Below are positions 1-7,791 of a stretch of DNA of 64,000 nt, piece by piece (the stretch's first letter is position 1; each line of letters begins with the position of its first letter). This stretch comes from Thiobacillus denitrificans (GTDB taxonomy: Bacteria; Pseudomonadota; Gammaproteobacteria; Burkholderiales; Thiobacillaceae). The stretch lies in NCBI GenBank assembly GCA_020723405.1, contig DYIY01000008.1, positions 62,001-126,000 on the forward strand, given 5' to 3'. Both the position numbers and the translations under genes were made by a program. The notes beneath the pieces were generated by a model that worked only from the letters and a program-made list of their open reading frames with translations, made no database searches and was not told where the DNA came from.

Positions 1-231
1 CACCGGCATGGCCGGGTCCACCTCCCGGGCGGCGGCGATGAGGGCCAGGCCGTCGGCCCCGGGCAGGCGCAGGTCGGTGAACAGGGCGTCGGGCGGGCTG
101 GCCCGCAGTTCCGCCAGGGCCGTGTCGCCGTCGGCGGCCACATGGGCCTGGAAACCCGCCTCGGCGGCCATGCGCGCCAGGAGCTTGGCCTGGAGGGCGT
201 CGTCTTCGGCGATGAGCAGGGTGAAATTCAT
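1..231 (-). CDS. Response regulator receiver domain, 3' end beyond window
   Basis: Partial gene running off the left edge. The visible residues begin MNFTLLIAEDD and contain the acidic pair of a CheY-like receiver, the phospho-acceptor aspartate in DLRLPGADG, and a following helix. The start ATG (229-231) overlaps the stop of the upstream ATPase gene as ATGA, so the two are probably translationally coupled. The output domain is not visible. By position it is likely the partner of the histidine kinase at 1470-2810, from which it is separated only by the ATPase gene. That partnership is inference. Confidence 0.85.
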   Translation of the reverse strand, partial: MNFTLLIAEDDALQAKLLARMAAEAGFQAHVAADGDTALAELRASPPDALFTDLRLPGADGLALIAAAREVDPAMPV

Positions 232-1406
232 GGGGCGCTGGTTTCCGGGTTGAAAGCGCGTTCGATATCGCGCCAGCCCAGCACCGGAAAATCCGAGCGG
301 CGTTGTCCCGTTTCACCGCCGAACACCACACATCCCTGCGCACAGGCCTCCGGATAGTGCCTGGACCAGGCCGCCAGGCCACGGAAGTAGTCCGGGTTGA
401 CGGTGGCGCCCGCCTTGGCCTCCACCGCCACGAAGCGGCGTCCACTCGGGAGCAGCAGATCCACTTCCTGGCCATTGGTATCCCGGTAGAAGTAGATTTC
501 CCCCGTCTCCCCCCGGTTGAAGCGGTTTTTCAACGCCTCCATCACCACGAAGTTCTCGAACAGCCCCCCCAGGAGGGGGTCCCGGGCAACCTGTTCAGGC
601 TCCCTCAAGCCCAGCAGCCAACAGGCCAGGCCCACGTCGTGGAAATACAGTTTCGGGCTTTTGACCAGGCGCTTTCCGGTGTTGGTGAACCAGGGCGGCA
701 GCAGATGGACGATGTAGCTGGTCTGCAGGAGATCGATCCAGGCCCGGGTGGTGGCATGGGAGACACCGGCATCGTTGCCCAGGCTGCTGAGGTTGAGGAT
801 CTGGCCCACCCGTCCGGCACACAAGCGCACGAAACGGCCGAACCGTTGCAGGTCGTGCACGGCGGCCAACTGGCGCAGGTCCCGCTCCACATAGGTGGCG
901 AAGTAATCGGCCAGGGCCTGGGCGGGATCGAGCTTGCGGTCGTGGATACGTGGAAAAAAGCCGCGCAACAGCGTCCCCGGCAAGCCTTCCGGAACGGCCA
1001 GACGGGTGGCTTCGGCCAGGCTGAAGGGCAACAGGCGCAGCACGGCCGTGCGCCCGGCCAAGGATTGACTCACCCGGGACATCAACTCGAACTGCTGGCT
1101 GCCGGTAAGGATGAAGCGCCCCGGCGTCGGGTCGGCATCCACCAGGCCTTGGAGATAGGAGGGCAATTCCGGCGCCCGCTGGATTTCATCCAGAATGGCC
1201 CCGCCTTCCACCCCCTTCAGAAACCCGCGCGGATCTTCGCTGGCAAACCGGCGGGTGTCCGGATCTTCCAGGGAGATGTACGCCTTGTCGGGAAAGGCAG
1301 CCCGGCACAAAGTCGTCTTGCCGCTTTGCCGGGGCCCGGTCAGGGTCACCACGGGATATTGGGCGGCAACGCGCAGCAAGGTGGGGGTGATCTGGCGAGG
1401 AATCAT
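228..1406 (-). CDS. AAA+ ATPase with DUF4143-type C-terminus (COG1373 family)
   Basis: A 392-residue protein. The N-terminal AAA domain has a Walker A motif GPRQSGKTT near residue 24, a Walker B-like ILDEIQ near residue 72 and a sensor-like ILTGSQQF. The C-terminal half has the restriction-nuclease-like DUF4143 pattern, with FENFVVMEAL and a VDLLL...VAVEAKAG segment near residues 315-335. The family is widespread, often mobile, and its function is poorly known. The gene lies between a histidine kinase and a response regulator that would normally be adjacent, and overlaps the regulator by 4 bp. A perfect AT-rich palindrome lies 20 bp upstream of its start. I infer a later insertion into a sensory operon. 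Confidence 0.85.
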   Translation of the reverse strand: MIPRQITPTLLRVAAQYPVVTLTGPRQSGKTTLCRAAFPDKAYISLEDPDTRRFASEDPRGFLKGVEGGAILDEIQRAPELPSYLQGLVDADPTPGRFILTGSQQFELMSRVSQSLAGRTAVLRLLPFSLAEATRLAVPEGLPGTLLRGFFPRIHDRKLDPAQALADYFATYVERDLRQLAAVHDLQRFGRFVRLCAGRVGQILNLSSLGNDAGVSHATTRAWIDLLQTSYIVHLLPPWFTNTGKRLVKSPKLYFHDVGLACWLLGLREPEQVARDPLLGGLFENFVVMEALKNRFNRGETGEIYFYRDTNGQEVDLLLPSGRRFVAVEAKAGATVNPDYFRGLAAWSRHYPEACAQGCVVFGGETGQRRSDFPVLGWRDIERAFNPETSAP

Positions 1407-1425
1407 GGCCTGGATAGTAGGTGGG

Positions 1426-1466
1426 ACTTATGCAATTTGAAGAATATTTCTTCAAATTGCATAAGT
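1426..1466. repeat. Perfect 19-bp inverted repeat with 3-bp spacer
   Basis: Arms ACTTATGCAATTTGAAGAA (1426-1444) and its exact complement (1448-1466) flank TAT. It is strikingly AT-rich against the GC-rich surroundings and fills almost the whole gap between the kinase stop (1470-1472) and the ATPase start (1404-1406). It could be a dyad operator, a hairpin in the mRNA, or a target/end sequence of the inserted ATPase cassette. There is no T-tract, so a terminator is less likely. Confidence 0.85.
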
Positions 1467-1469
1467 CAG

Positions 1470-2810
1470 TCAAGCCACCGGGAAACGCACGGCAAACACA
1501 CACCCCGGCCCGGGATGTTCGCAGGCCAGTTCCGCCCCCATTTCCCGGGCCAGGCGCAGGCTGATGGCCAGGCCCAGGCCGGTGCCCTGGCCGGCGGGCT
1601 TGGTGGTGACGAAGGGTTCGAAGAGCCGGGCCCGCACGCTGTCCGGCAAGCCCGGCCCGTCGTCCCGCACTTCCAGGCAGGGGACCGGATCAGACCGGGT
1701 GTCCAGGCGGACTTCCCGGGCACCGGCCTGGACGGCGTTGAACACCAGGTTGAAGAGAATCTGCTCCACCCGGGCCGGGTCGGCCCGCACCGTCACCGGC
1801 TCGTCGGCTTCCAGAGCGATGGCGCAACCCTGCTTGCGGGCCAGGGGCGTGACCAGGCGCACGAAGGCGGCGCCCAGGGCGGTCAGGTCCAGGGTCTGCA
1901 GGCTGGGGGCCGGGGCCCGGGCGGCGGTGAGCATGTCGCGCACGATCTGGGCGGAGCGGCGGGCCTGGTCCTGGATGGTCTCCAGGGATTCCCGCAGTTC
2001 CCCGTCGGCCGCCAGGGGCAGGGCGCTTTGGGCATAGCCCAGGATGTTGGACAGGGGCGTGTTGAGTTCGTGGGCCACTTCCCCGGCGATCTGCCCCACG
2101 GCGGCCAGGCGCTGTTCAGAGCAGAGCCGGCGCAGGGCCTCGTTGCGGCTCTGGGCTGCCTCCTCGGCCTCGGCCAGGTGCCGGCCGATGCGCTCCCGCA
2201 GGTGGCCGATGGCGGCGGCCAGTTCGGCGATCTCCGCCGGGGCCCGGTCCGGCACCGAAGGGGCCGCCCGCTCCGGGTCTGCCCGGGCGATGAGCCCGGC
2301 CACCGGCTGGATCAACTGGGCCAGCAGCAGCCGGCGCAGGGCCCAGAAGCTCAGGCCGGCGAACAGGGCCAGGCCCAGGGCCAGCAGGCCGGCCAGTTGC
2401 CAGGCTGCCCGGCGGGCCGGTTCCGGGTCGTACTGGGCCAGGACTTCCCCCACCACCTCGGCCGCCGGGCCGCCGACCCGCATGGGGGCCCGCAGCAGGG
2501 GCAGGCCGGCGACCCGCCGGCCGGCGCTGCCCAGCACCTGGCCGTCGGCCCGGCGGATCTCCACGAAGGCCACGCCGCCGGCCAGGTCGGCCAGGTAGCG
2601 CTCCAGGGTGCCGTAGTCGCGCAGCAGCACCGCGTCCAGGGACACCGCGGCCAGCTGGCTGGCCAGGGCCCGGGCCTTGTCGGCCTGGGCTTCCTCGATG
2701 AGGCGCAGGGTGGTCTGCCAGAGCAGGGCGCCCAGGACCAGGAAGAAGAACAGCCAGGCCACCCCCAGGATGGCGGTCAGGCGGAAGGCCAGGGAGTGGC
2801 GCTTCACCAT
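1470..2810 (-). CDS. Sensor histidine kinase of the second sensory set
   Basis: A 446-residue membrane kinase. It has one transmembrane segment at about residues 10-32, a periplasmic sensor region, a second segment at about 138-160, then a HAMP-like linker. The HisKA box is GEVAHELNTPLSNI near residue 240, followed by a HATPase domain with N (NLVFNAVQAG), G1 (DDGPGLP) and G2 (GQGTGLGLAI) boxes. The start overlaps the 3' end of the binding-protein gene by 7 bp, indicating coupled expression. It likely reads the liganded state of that binding protein and phosphorylates the regulator at the window edge (inference). Confidence 0.9.
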   Translation of the reverse strand: MVKRHSLAFRLTAILGVAWLFFFLVLGALLWQTTLRLIEEAQADKARALASQLAAVSLDAVLLRDYGTLERYLADLAGGVAFVEIRRADGQVLGSAGRRVAGLPLLRAPMRVGGPAAEVVGEVLAQYDPEPARRAAWQLAGLLALGLALFAGLSFWALRRLLLAQLIQPVAGLIARADPERAAPSVPDRAPAEIAELAAAIGHLRERIGRHLAEAEEAAQSRNEALRRLCSEQRLAAVGQIAGEVAHELNTPLSNILGYAQSALPLAADGELRESLETIQDQARRSAQIVRDMLTAARAPAPSLQTLDLTALGAAFVRLVTPLARKQGCAIALEADEPVTVRADPARVEQILFNLVFNAVQAGAREVRLDTRSDPVPCLEVRDDGPGLPDSVRARLFEPFVTTKPAGQGTGLGLAISLRLAREMGAELACEHPGPGCVFAVRFPVA

Positions 2811-3637
2811 TGCGCCAGGGCCTTGACCATGCGCCGCACGGCATGGAAATGGGCGTCCTCGATGGCGGTGAAGCCGGTCTGGGGCCCCAGGGCGCGCAGG
2901 GCCTCCTGGCCGCTGGCGTCGGGATGGAGCAGGGCCAGGCGCACCTTTTCGGCCTGGCCCCGGGGAACCCCGGGAGATGCCGCGATGACGTGGGGCGGCA
3001 GGGGCTGGGAGGTGGCCAGGATGCGCAGCCCCCGGGGGACGTAGGTCTTGGCAATGTCCAGGCGCAGGCCGCCGGCGTCGAAATCCCCGTGGAGCACGGC
3101 CAGGGCCACCCGCTCGTGGCGGTCCAGGTGGGCCAGTCCGGCCAGGTCGCCCCGGGCCAGGCCCGCCTGGGCCAGCATCTGCTTGGGCGCCACGGCGCTG
3201 GACATGGAGATTTCCGCCCCCAGGGCCACCCGCTTGCCGGCCAGGTCGGCCACCCGCTGGACGGGGCTGTCGGCCCGCACCACCAGGGCGCTCTGGTAGA
3301 AGGCCTGGCCCCCTTCCGTCTCCCCGGCCAGGATCTCCACCGGGGCCCGGGCCCGGGCGCGCACGTAGGGGGTGGGGCCGATGTAGGCGAAATCGGCCCG
3401 GCCGCCGGCCAGCATGTCGATCTGCTCGTCGTAGCTGGCGGCGATGACCAGGCTCATGGGCCGGCCCAGGACGCCGCCCAGGTACAGGGTCAGGGGCCGG
3501 TAGCGGGCATAGAGGCGGCTGGGGGTGTCGTAGGGATGCACCACGAACACCGCCGGCCGGCCGGCGGCGGCGCCGGGCGGCGACAGCGCCAGCCAGGGCA
3601 GCAGGCCCAGGGCGGCGAGGCAGCGGCGGCGCTTCAT
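2804..3637 (-). CDS. PhnD-like periplasmic binding protein, non-cysteine type
   Basis: A 277-residue exported protein. The start ATG (3635-3637) overlaps the stop of the sigma-54 regulator as ATGA; an N-terminal signal (MKRRRC, then a hydrophobic run) follows. The fold motif ADFAYIGPTPYV is typical of PhnD-type oxyanion-binding proteins (PF12974). Where the two AioX-like proteins in this window have an AWxCxYPF motif with a cysteine, this one has AYIGPTPY, so it probably binds something other than arsenite, for example phosphate-, phosphite- or phosphonate-like ligands. It is followed directly by its kinase, so it is likely a sensory co-receptor and not a transporter component; no ABC permease is nearby. 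Confidence 0.85.
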   Translation of the reverse strand: MKRRRCLAALGLLPWLALSPPGAAAGRPAVFVVHPYDTPSRLYARYRPLTLYLGGVLGRPMSLVIAASYDEQIDMLAGGRADFAYIGPTPYVRARARAPVEILAGETEGGQAFYQSALVVRADSPVQRVADLAGKRVALGAEISMSSAVAPKQMLAQAGLARGDLAGLAHLDRHERVALAVLHGDFDAGGLRLDIAKTYVPRGLRILATSQPLPPHVIAASPGVPRGQAEKVRLALLHPDASGQEALRALGPQTGFTAIEDAHFHAVRRMVKALAQW

Positions 3638-4953
3638 TGCCCGTCTCCGTCCGCCGACAGGCCCAGCTTCTTCATCTTCTCCCACAGGTTCTTGCGGCTG
3701 ATGCCCAGGGCCTCGGCGGTGTGGCCCAGGTGGCCGCTGCACTCGTCCAGGGTCTTGGCGATGTAGCGGCGCTCGCTGCGGGCCACGAAATCCGCCAGGG
3801 AGGCCGGCGCGCTTTCCGGGGTGACCGCCTCGTCGCCGAACAGGGCCGCCACCCCCACCACGGGACCGCCGGCCAGGATGGCGCCCCGCTCCACCGCGTG
3901 CTTGAGCTCCCGGGCGTTGCCGGACCAGTCGTGGGTGAGCAGGGCCTGCTCCGCCTCCTCGGACAGGCGCTTGTCCGGGGCCGCCTCGGCCAGGAAGCGG
4001 CGGGCCAGCCAGAGGATGTCCTCCCGGCGCTGGCGCAGGGGCGGGATGTGGATCTGGATGACGTTGAGCCGGTAGTAGAGGTCCTCCCGGAACAGGCCCT
4101 GGGTGACCCGCTTCTTCAGGTCCTGGTGGGTGGCGGAGATGAGGCGGATGTCCACCGGCACGGGCTTGTCGCCTCCAACCCGGGTGACCCGCCGCTCCTG
4201 GATCACCCGCAGCAGCTTCACCTGCATGGGGAAGGGCATGTCGCCGATCTCGTCGAGGAACAGGGTGCCCCCGTCGGCCTGCTCGAACACCCCCTTGCGG
4301 GAGCGCACGGCGCCGGTGAAGGCGCCCCGTTCGTGGCCGAACAGTTCGGCTTCCAGCAGGCCTTCCGGAAAGGCGCCGCAGTTCACCGCCACGAAGGGCG
4401 CCCCTGCCCCCTCTGGAGCGAGGGTGTGGAAAGCCTTGGCCACCATCTCCTTGCCCACCCCGGATTCGCCGGTGATGAGCAGGGTGCGGGCCTTGCCCGC
4501 CAGTTGCGGCAGTTGCGCCTCGATGCGGCGCAGGGCGGGAGAAATGCCCAGGGCCGCGTCGGGCACGGCCGGGGCCGGCGGCTGGGCCAGGGCGTAGAGC
4601 TTCAGCTTGTCCACCAGGGCGTCCAGATCGAAGGGCTTGGTCAGGTAGTCCGCCGCCCCCAGCTTGAGGAGCTGCACCGCCTGGTCCACCGCCCCGTAGC
4701 CGGTGATGAACAGCCAGGGGGGCAGGATGGGATGGCTCTCCAGCACTTCCCGGAACAGGGCTTCGCCGCCCATGTCCGGCAGGCGCAGGTCCGAGATCAC
4801 CACCCCGAACCCGCCCCGGGCCAGCCAGTGGCGGCCTTCCTGGCCGGTGCGCGCCCAGCGGGCCTGGAAGCCCTCCAGCTCGAAGCGCTCCATGAGGGAC
4901 TCGCCCATGATGGGGTCGTCCTCGATGAGCAGGATGTGCAGGTCAGGTTTCAT
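3634..4953 (-). CDS. aioR: Sigma-54-dependent response regulator, AioR-like (copy 1)
   Basis: A 439-residue NtrC-family activator. It has a receiver with the phospho-acceptor in SDLRLPDMGGEAL, a central AAA+ domain with Walker A GESGVGKE and the sigma-54 contact loop GAFTGA, and a Fis-type helix-turn-helix at the C-terminus (HTAEALGISRKNLWEKMKK). The start at 4953 was chosen because MKPDLHILLIEDD aligns with the start of the paralogue at 25291. It is in an operon-like array with aioS1 and aioX1 upstream, but 261 bp with a repeat element intervene. It probably binds the TTACC-N4-GGTAA palindromes at 7546-7604 and 18462-18520 and activates aioBA (inference). Confidence 0.85.
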   Translation of the reverse strand: MKPDLHILLIEDDPIMGESLMERFELEGFQARWARTGQEGRHWLARGGFGVVISDLRLPDMGGEALFREVLESHPILPPWLFITGYGAVDQAVQLLKLGAADYLTKPFDLDALVDKLKLYALAQPPAPAVPDAALGISPALRRIEAQLPQLAGKARTLLITGESGVGKEMVAKAFHTLAPEGAGAPFVAVNCGAFPEGLLEAELFGHERGAFTGAVRSRKGVFEQADGGTLFLDEIGDMPFPMQVKLLRVIQERRVTRVGGDKPVPVDIRLISATHQDLKKRVTQGLFREDLYYRLNVIQIHIPPLRQRREDILWLARRFLAEAAPDKRLSEEAEQALLTHDWSGNARELKHAVERGAILAGGPVVGVAALFGDEAVTPESAPASLADFVARSERRYIAKTLDECSGHLGHTAEALGISRKNLWEKMKKLGLSADGDGQ

Positions 4954-5029
4954 GATGGGGGGCGATGGGACGGTGACGGGGGTTTGACTTTCCCCTTGGG
5001 AATGGGACATCGAGGGGGCAATGCTGTTC

Positions 5030-5130
5030 TTCCCCCTTTTGCGAAGGGGGACTGAGGGGGATTTGACCCGGGCGGGCCAAGCAGGCCGGCGCCAAATCCC
5101 CCCTGGCCCCCCTTTAAGAAAGGGGGGGAA
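5030..5130. repeat. Imperfect long inverted repeat, REP/MITE-like
   Basis: Two arms of about 36 bp (5030-5065 and 5093-5130) are near-complements and consist of C-runs, a short AT centre and G-runs (for example TTCCCCC...GGGGGATTTG). They flank a GC-rich loop of about 27 bp. The element occupies the gap between aioS1 and aioR1. Elements of this look are dispersed in many proteobacterial genomes. It may form a strong hairpin and reduce read-through into aioR1. Confidence 0.7.
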
Positions 5131-5214
5131 TCGGTATCGGTCAAGGGAAGATGTGTTGTTCTTCCCACCTCCGGAGAAGGCAATGCCCCAGGGCGAAGCG
5201 GAACTTTTCCCATC

Positions 5215-6651
5215 TCAGCCCCCCACCCCGCCATGCAGGGGCAACACCACTTCGAACCGGGTATGCCCCGGCACGCTGTCCACCCGGATCTCCCCCTGGA
5301 GCTGGGCCACCAGTTGGTAGGTCACCCACAAGCCCAGGCCGTGCACCTCCCCCTCGCCGAAATAGGGCTCGAACAGGTGCTGGCGGCGCCGTTCCGGGAT
5401 GGCCGGCCCGGCATTCCCCACGGCCAGGCGCAGGGTGTCGCCGGATCGTTCAATCACGCAGAGCATCGCGTCCCCTTCGGGGCTGGCGGCCACGGCGTTG
5501 AGCAGCAGGTTGAGCAGGATCTGCCGCACCTGGGCCGAGGGCAGGGGCAGGGTTTCCGCCACGCCGTTGCGCCAGTCCAGGGTCAGGCCCTTGTGCTGGG
5601 CGTCGGCGTGGATGAGGGTGCGGGCGTCCTCCAGGTCCTCCGGGGTCAGGGCCCGGGACTCCAGCTTGGTTTCCACCAGCAGGGCGGACACCGTGTCGCG
5701 GATCTGGACCAGGCCCCGTTCGATGAGGGCCAGGGTCTTCTCCGCCTGGGGATCCGTGCCGCCCCGGCGGCGGTAGTTGCTGATGCTGTTGAGCATGCCC
5801 CCCAGGGGGTTGTTGATCTCGTGGGCGATGCCGGCGGACAGGCGGCCCACGGCGGCCAGCCGGTCGCTCTGGGCCAGGTGGCGCTCCAGGGCCTGCTTGT
5901 TGCGCAGCTCCTCCACCATGTTCCGGAAGCGTTCCGCCAGTTGGCCGATCTCGTCCCGGCCGTGGGGGAATTCGCAGCGGATGGGTTCCGGCAGCTCCCG
6001 GCCCACCCGGGCCAGGCAGTCGGCCAGATGGGACAGGGGTTCCGCCAGGCGGTGGCCGGCCAGCCAGCCCAGGGGCAGGAGCAGCAGCACGGCGGCCAGG
6101 GCGGCGTAGACCGTGCCGGTGGCCACCTCCCCCAGGCGGGGGCCGAACAGGGCCTGGTCGTAGCGTTGCACCAGCCGGCCCAGCAGGGTGCCGTCCTCGG
6201 CCAGCACCGGGGTGAGGATGTAGAGGAAGCGCCCCGCCCCGTCCTCCACCTGGACCTGGGCCCGGACCTCCGGCCGGGCCAGGGCGGCGGCTATGGCCGG
6301 CTCCTCGGCGGCGTGGACGAAATCGTCCAGCACCGCGAACTGGCGGGGCTCCGAGGCGGCGAACACCAGGCCCCGGGCGTCCAGCAGGACCAGGGCCCGG
6401 CCCGGGTCGCCGGAGCGTTCCAGGGGCGTGAGCAGGATTTCGTAGGCCTGCCAGACGTCATCGTGGAGCAGGGCCGGGCGCACCGTGCGGGCCAGGGTCT
6501 TGCCCAGGGCCTGGCTGTGGGTGACGAAGTCGGCCCGGGCCTGGCGATAGCCCTGCCAGACCAGGGCCGCCGCCACCACCGCCGCCGCCACCACGATGAC
6601 CAGGCCCATGGCCAGGGGCGTCTTGTGGCGGTAGCTCAGGTTGGCCAGCAT
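5215..6651 (-). CDS. aioS: Sensor histidine kinase, AioS-like (copy 1)
   Basis: A 478-residue membrane kinase. It has an N-terminal transmembrane helix (about residues 15-35), a periplasmic sensor domain of about 140 residues, a second helix (about 180-200), HAMP, then HisKA with the phospho-site in GIAHEINNPLGGML and a HATPase with NLLLNAVAAS and a short GLGLWVTYQL G2 box. It is a close paralogue of the kinase at 23843. It starts 26 bp after the aioX1 stop, which fits the AioX-AioS-AioR order in which a periplasmic arsenite-binding protein signals to the kinase. The ligand assignment rests on homology and context. Confidence 0.88.
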   Translation of the reverse strand: MLANLSYRHKTPLAMGLVIVVAAAVVAAALVWQGYRQARADFVTHSQALGKTLARTVRPALLHDDVWQAYEILLTPLERSGDPGRALVLLDARGLVFAASEPRQFAVLDDFVHAAEEPAIAAALARPEVRAQVQVEDGAGRFLYILTPVLAEDGTLLGRLVQRYDQALFGPRLGEVATGTVYAALAAVLLLLPLGWLAGHRLAEPLSHLADCLARVGRELPEPIRCEFPHGRDEIGQLAERFRNMVEELRNKQALERHLAQSDRLAAVGRLSAGIAHEINNPLGGMLNSISNYRRRGGTDPQAEKTLALIERGLVQIRDTVSALLVETKLESRALTPEDLEDARTLIHADAQHKGLTLDWRNGVAETLPLPSAQVRQILLNLLLNAVAASPEGDAMLCVIERSGDTLRLAVGNAGPAIPERRRQHLFEPYFGEGEVHGLGLWVTYQLVAQLQGEIRVDSVPGHTRFEVVLPLHGGVGG

Positions 6652-6677
6652 GGGTGGGGGTGGGCCGAAGACCGGGG

Positions 6678-7538
6678 CTACACGCCCAGGAAACGCCAGT
6701 TGGCCTCGATGCCGTCATAGAGGGACGGATCCCCCGGCACGAAGCCATCCAGGTTGAGGCGGGCCAGCAGGGCCTGGCCCGGGGGGGTGCGGGCCATGTT
6801 GAGCAGGGCCTGGCGCAAGGGGTGCCCTTCATCGGCTCCCCGCCGCGCCACGATGGGCGGAAAGCCGTAGGGACCGGAGCGCCAGGCCACCCGGGTGGCC
6901 CCGGTCAACTCCGGATGCAGGCGGGCCAGGCTGTCCCAGATGTAGCCGTCCACCGCGCCGCCCTGGGCCAGCCCCGCCGCCACCGCCTCGATGACCTTGC
7001 GGTGGCCCCAGGTGTAGAAGCTCTTCTTGAAGAAGCCGCTGGCGTCCTGGCCGGCCCGCTTCAACTCCACCTGGGGCACCAGCCAGCCCGAGTTGGAATC
7101 CGGATCGGAAAAGGCGAACACCTTGCCGCGCAGGTCCAGGATGGAGCGGGTGGCCCCGTCCCCGGCCGGCACGATGAGATAGGACCGGTACACCGTCTGC
7201 CCGCCGTGGACCGGCACCGCCACCAGGTCCAGCCGGTCCTTCATGCGCACGAAGGGATAACCGCACAGCCAGGCGCAATCCAGCTTGCCGCCGGCCAGCA
7301 TGACCAGGATCTCCCGATAGCTGCCCCGCTGCACGAAGCGCACCGGCCGGCGCAACTGGGTCTCCAGGTACACCCGCCAGCGGGCCAGGAAGTCCGCCTG
7401 CTCGTCCAGGATCACCGGCGTGGTGCCGAACAGCAGGGGCGACCCGGCCCCGGGCTCCGGGCCGGACGCCCGCACCAGGCCGGGCAAGCCGGCCAGGGCC
7501 AGGGCGGACAAGAGGCGACGACGGGTCATGTCGGTCAT
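6678..7538 (-). CDS. aioX: Periplasmic sensor protein, AioX-like (copy 1)
   Basis: A PhnD-family binding protein of about 286 residues with a twin-arginine-like leader (MTRRRLLSALALAG). It carries DCAWLCGYPF, where the second cysteine aligns with the single cysteine of copy 2 at the place reported to bind As(III) in AioX proteins. Other shared features are YRSYLIVP, HRKVIEAVAAGLAQGGAVDGYIWD and the C-terminal LDGFVPGDPSLYDG. Start choice is uncertain: ATGs lie at 7574, 7538 and 7529. The first falls between two palindromic sites and would put sequence ahead of the leader, so 7538 or 7529 is preferred. It heads the minus-strand sensory array. Confidence 0.85.
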   Translation of the reverse strand: MTDMTRRRLLSALALAGLPGLVRASGPEPGAGSPLLFGTTPVILDEQADFLARWRVYLETQLRRPVRFVQRGSYREILVMLAGGKLDCAWLCGYPFVRMKDRLDLVAVPVHGGQTVYRSYLIVPAGDGATRSILDLRGKVFAFSDPDSNSGWLVPQVELKRAGQDASGFFKKSFYTWGHRKVIEAVAAGLAQGGAVDGYIWDSLARLHPELTGATRVAWRSGPYGFPPIVARRGADEGHPLRQALLNMARTPPGQALLARLNLDGFVPGDPSLYDGIEANWRFLGV

Positions 7539-7545
7539 GGCCCAT

Positions 7546-7604
7546 GTTACCGGGCGGTAATAGGCCAAGGTCAAGGGGCGGGAAAATTATTACCGGATGG
7601 TAAC
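7546..7604. promoter_or_regulatory. Pair of AioR1-type palindromic sites beside aioX1
   Basis: Two 16-bp palindromes, GTTACCGGGCGGTAAT (7546-7561) and ATTACCGGATGGTAAC (7589-7604), are centred 43 bp apart. The spacing is identical to the pair in front of aioB. Both fit TTACC-N4-GGTAA. They match the style of enhancer sites for NtrC-family regulators, but here they overlap the aioX1 start region, which would suit autoregulation or a relic enhancer left when the defence island inserted. Nothing else recognisable was found in 7605-7791. Confidence 0.7.
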
Positions 7605-7791
7605 AATCACTCCCTTGGTCTCCCTTGCCATCCCCACGCCCCCACGATGTGGCCTTACCGGGCACGTGCCCAAACCATTGGCCCCCAGGCCCGACTGATG
7701 GACAATCCGCAACCAAACCAGCGCCGCCATCGGTTGGCGGGATTTTCAGGCTCACCGACGACACGAACAGTTCAAACAGGGGAAAGCCGGC

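Noticed and set aside
303-3044. Very long open frames antisense to real genes (also 8533-10596, 29749-33198, 19426-21504)
   Set aside because: They lie opposite genes with clear domains, have low-complexity Gly/Pro/Arg/Gln-rich translations, and lack recognisable motifs. GC-rich codon usage keeps these frames free of stops.
7610-7645. Sigma-54 promoter for aioX1 on the minus strand (GGCGTGGGGATGGC)
   Set aside because: The GG-N10-GC spacing is met, but the flanking bases are poor, and the palindromic sites would lie downstream of the transcription start.
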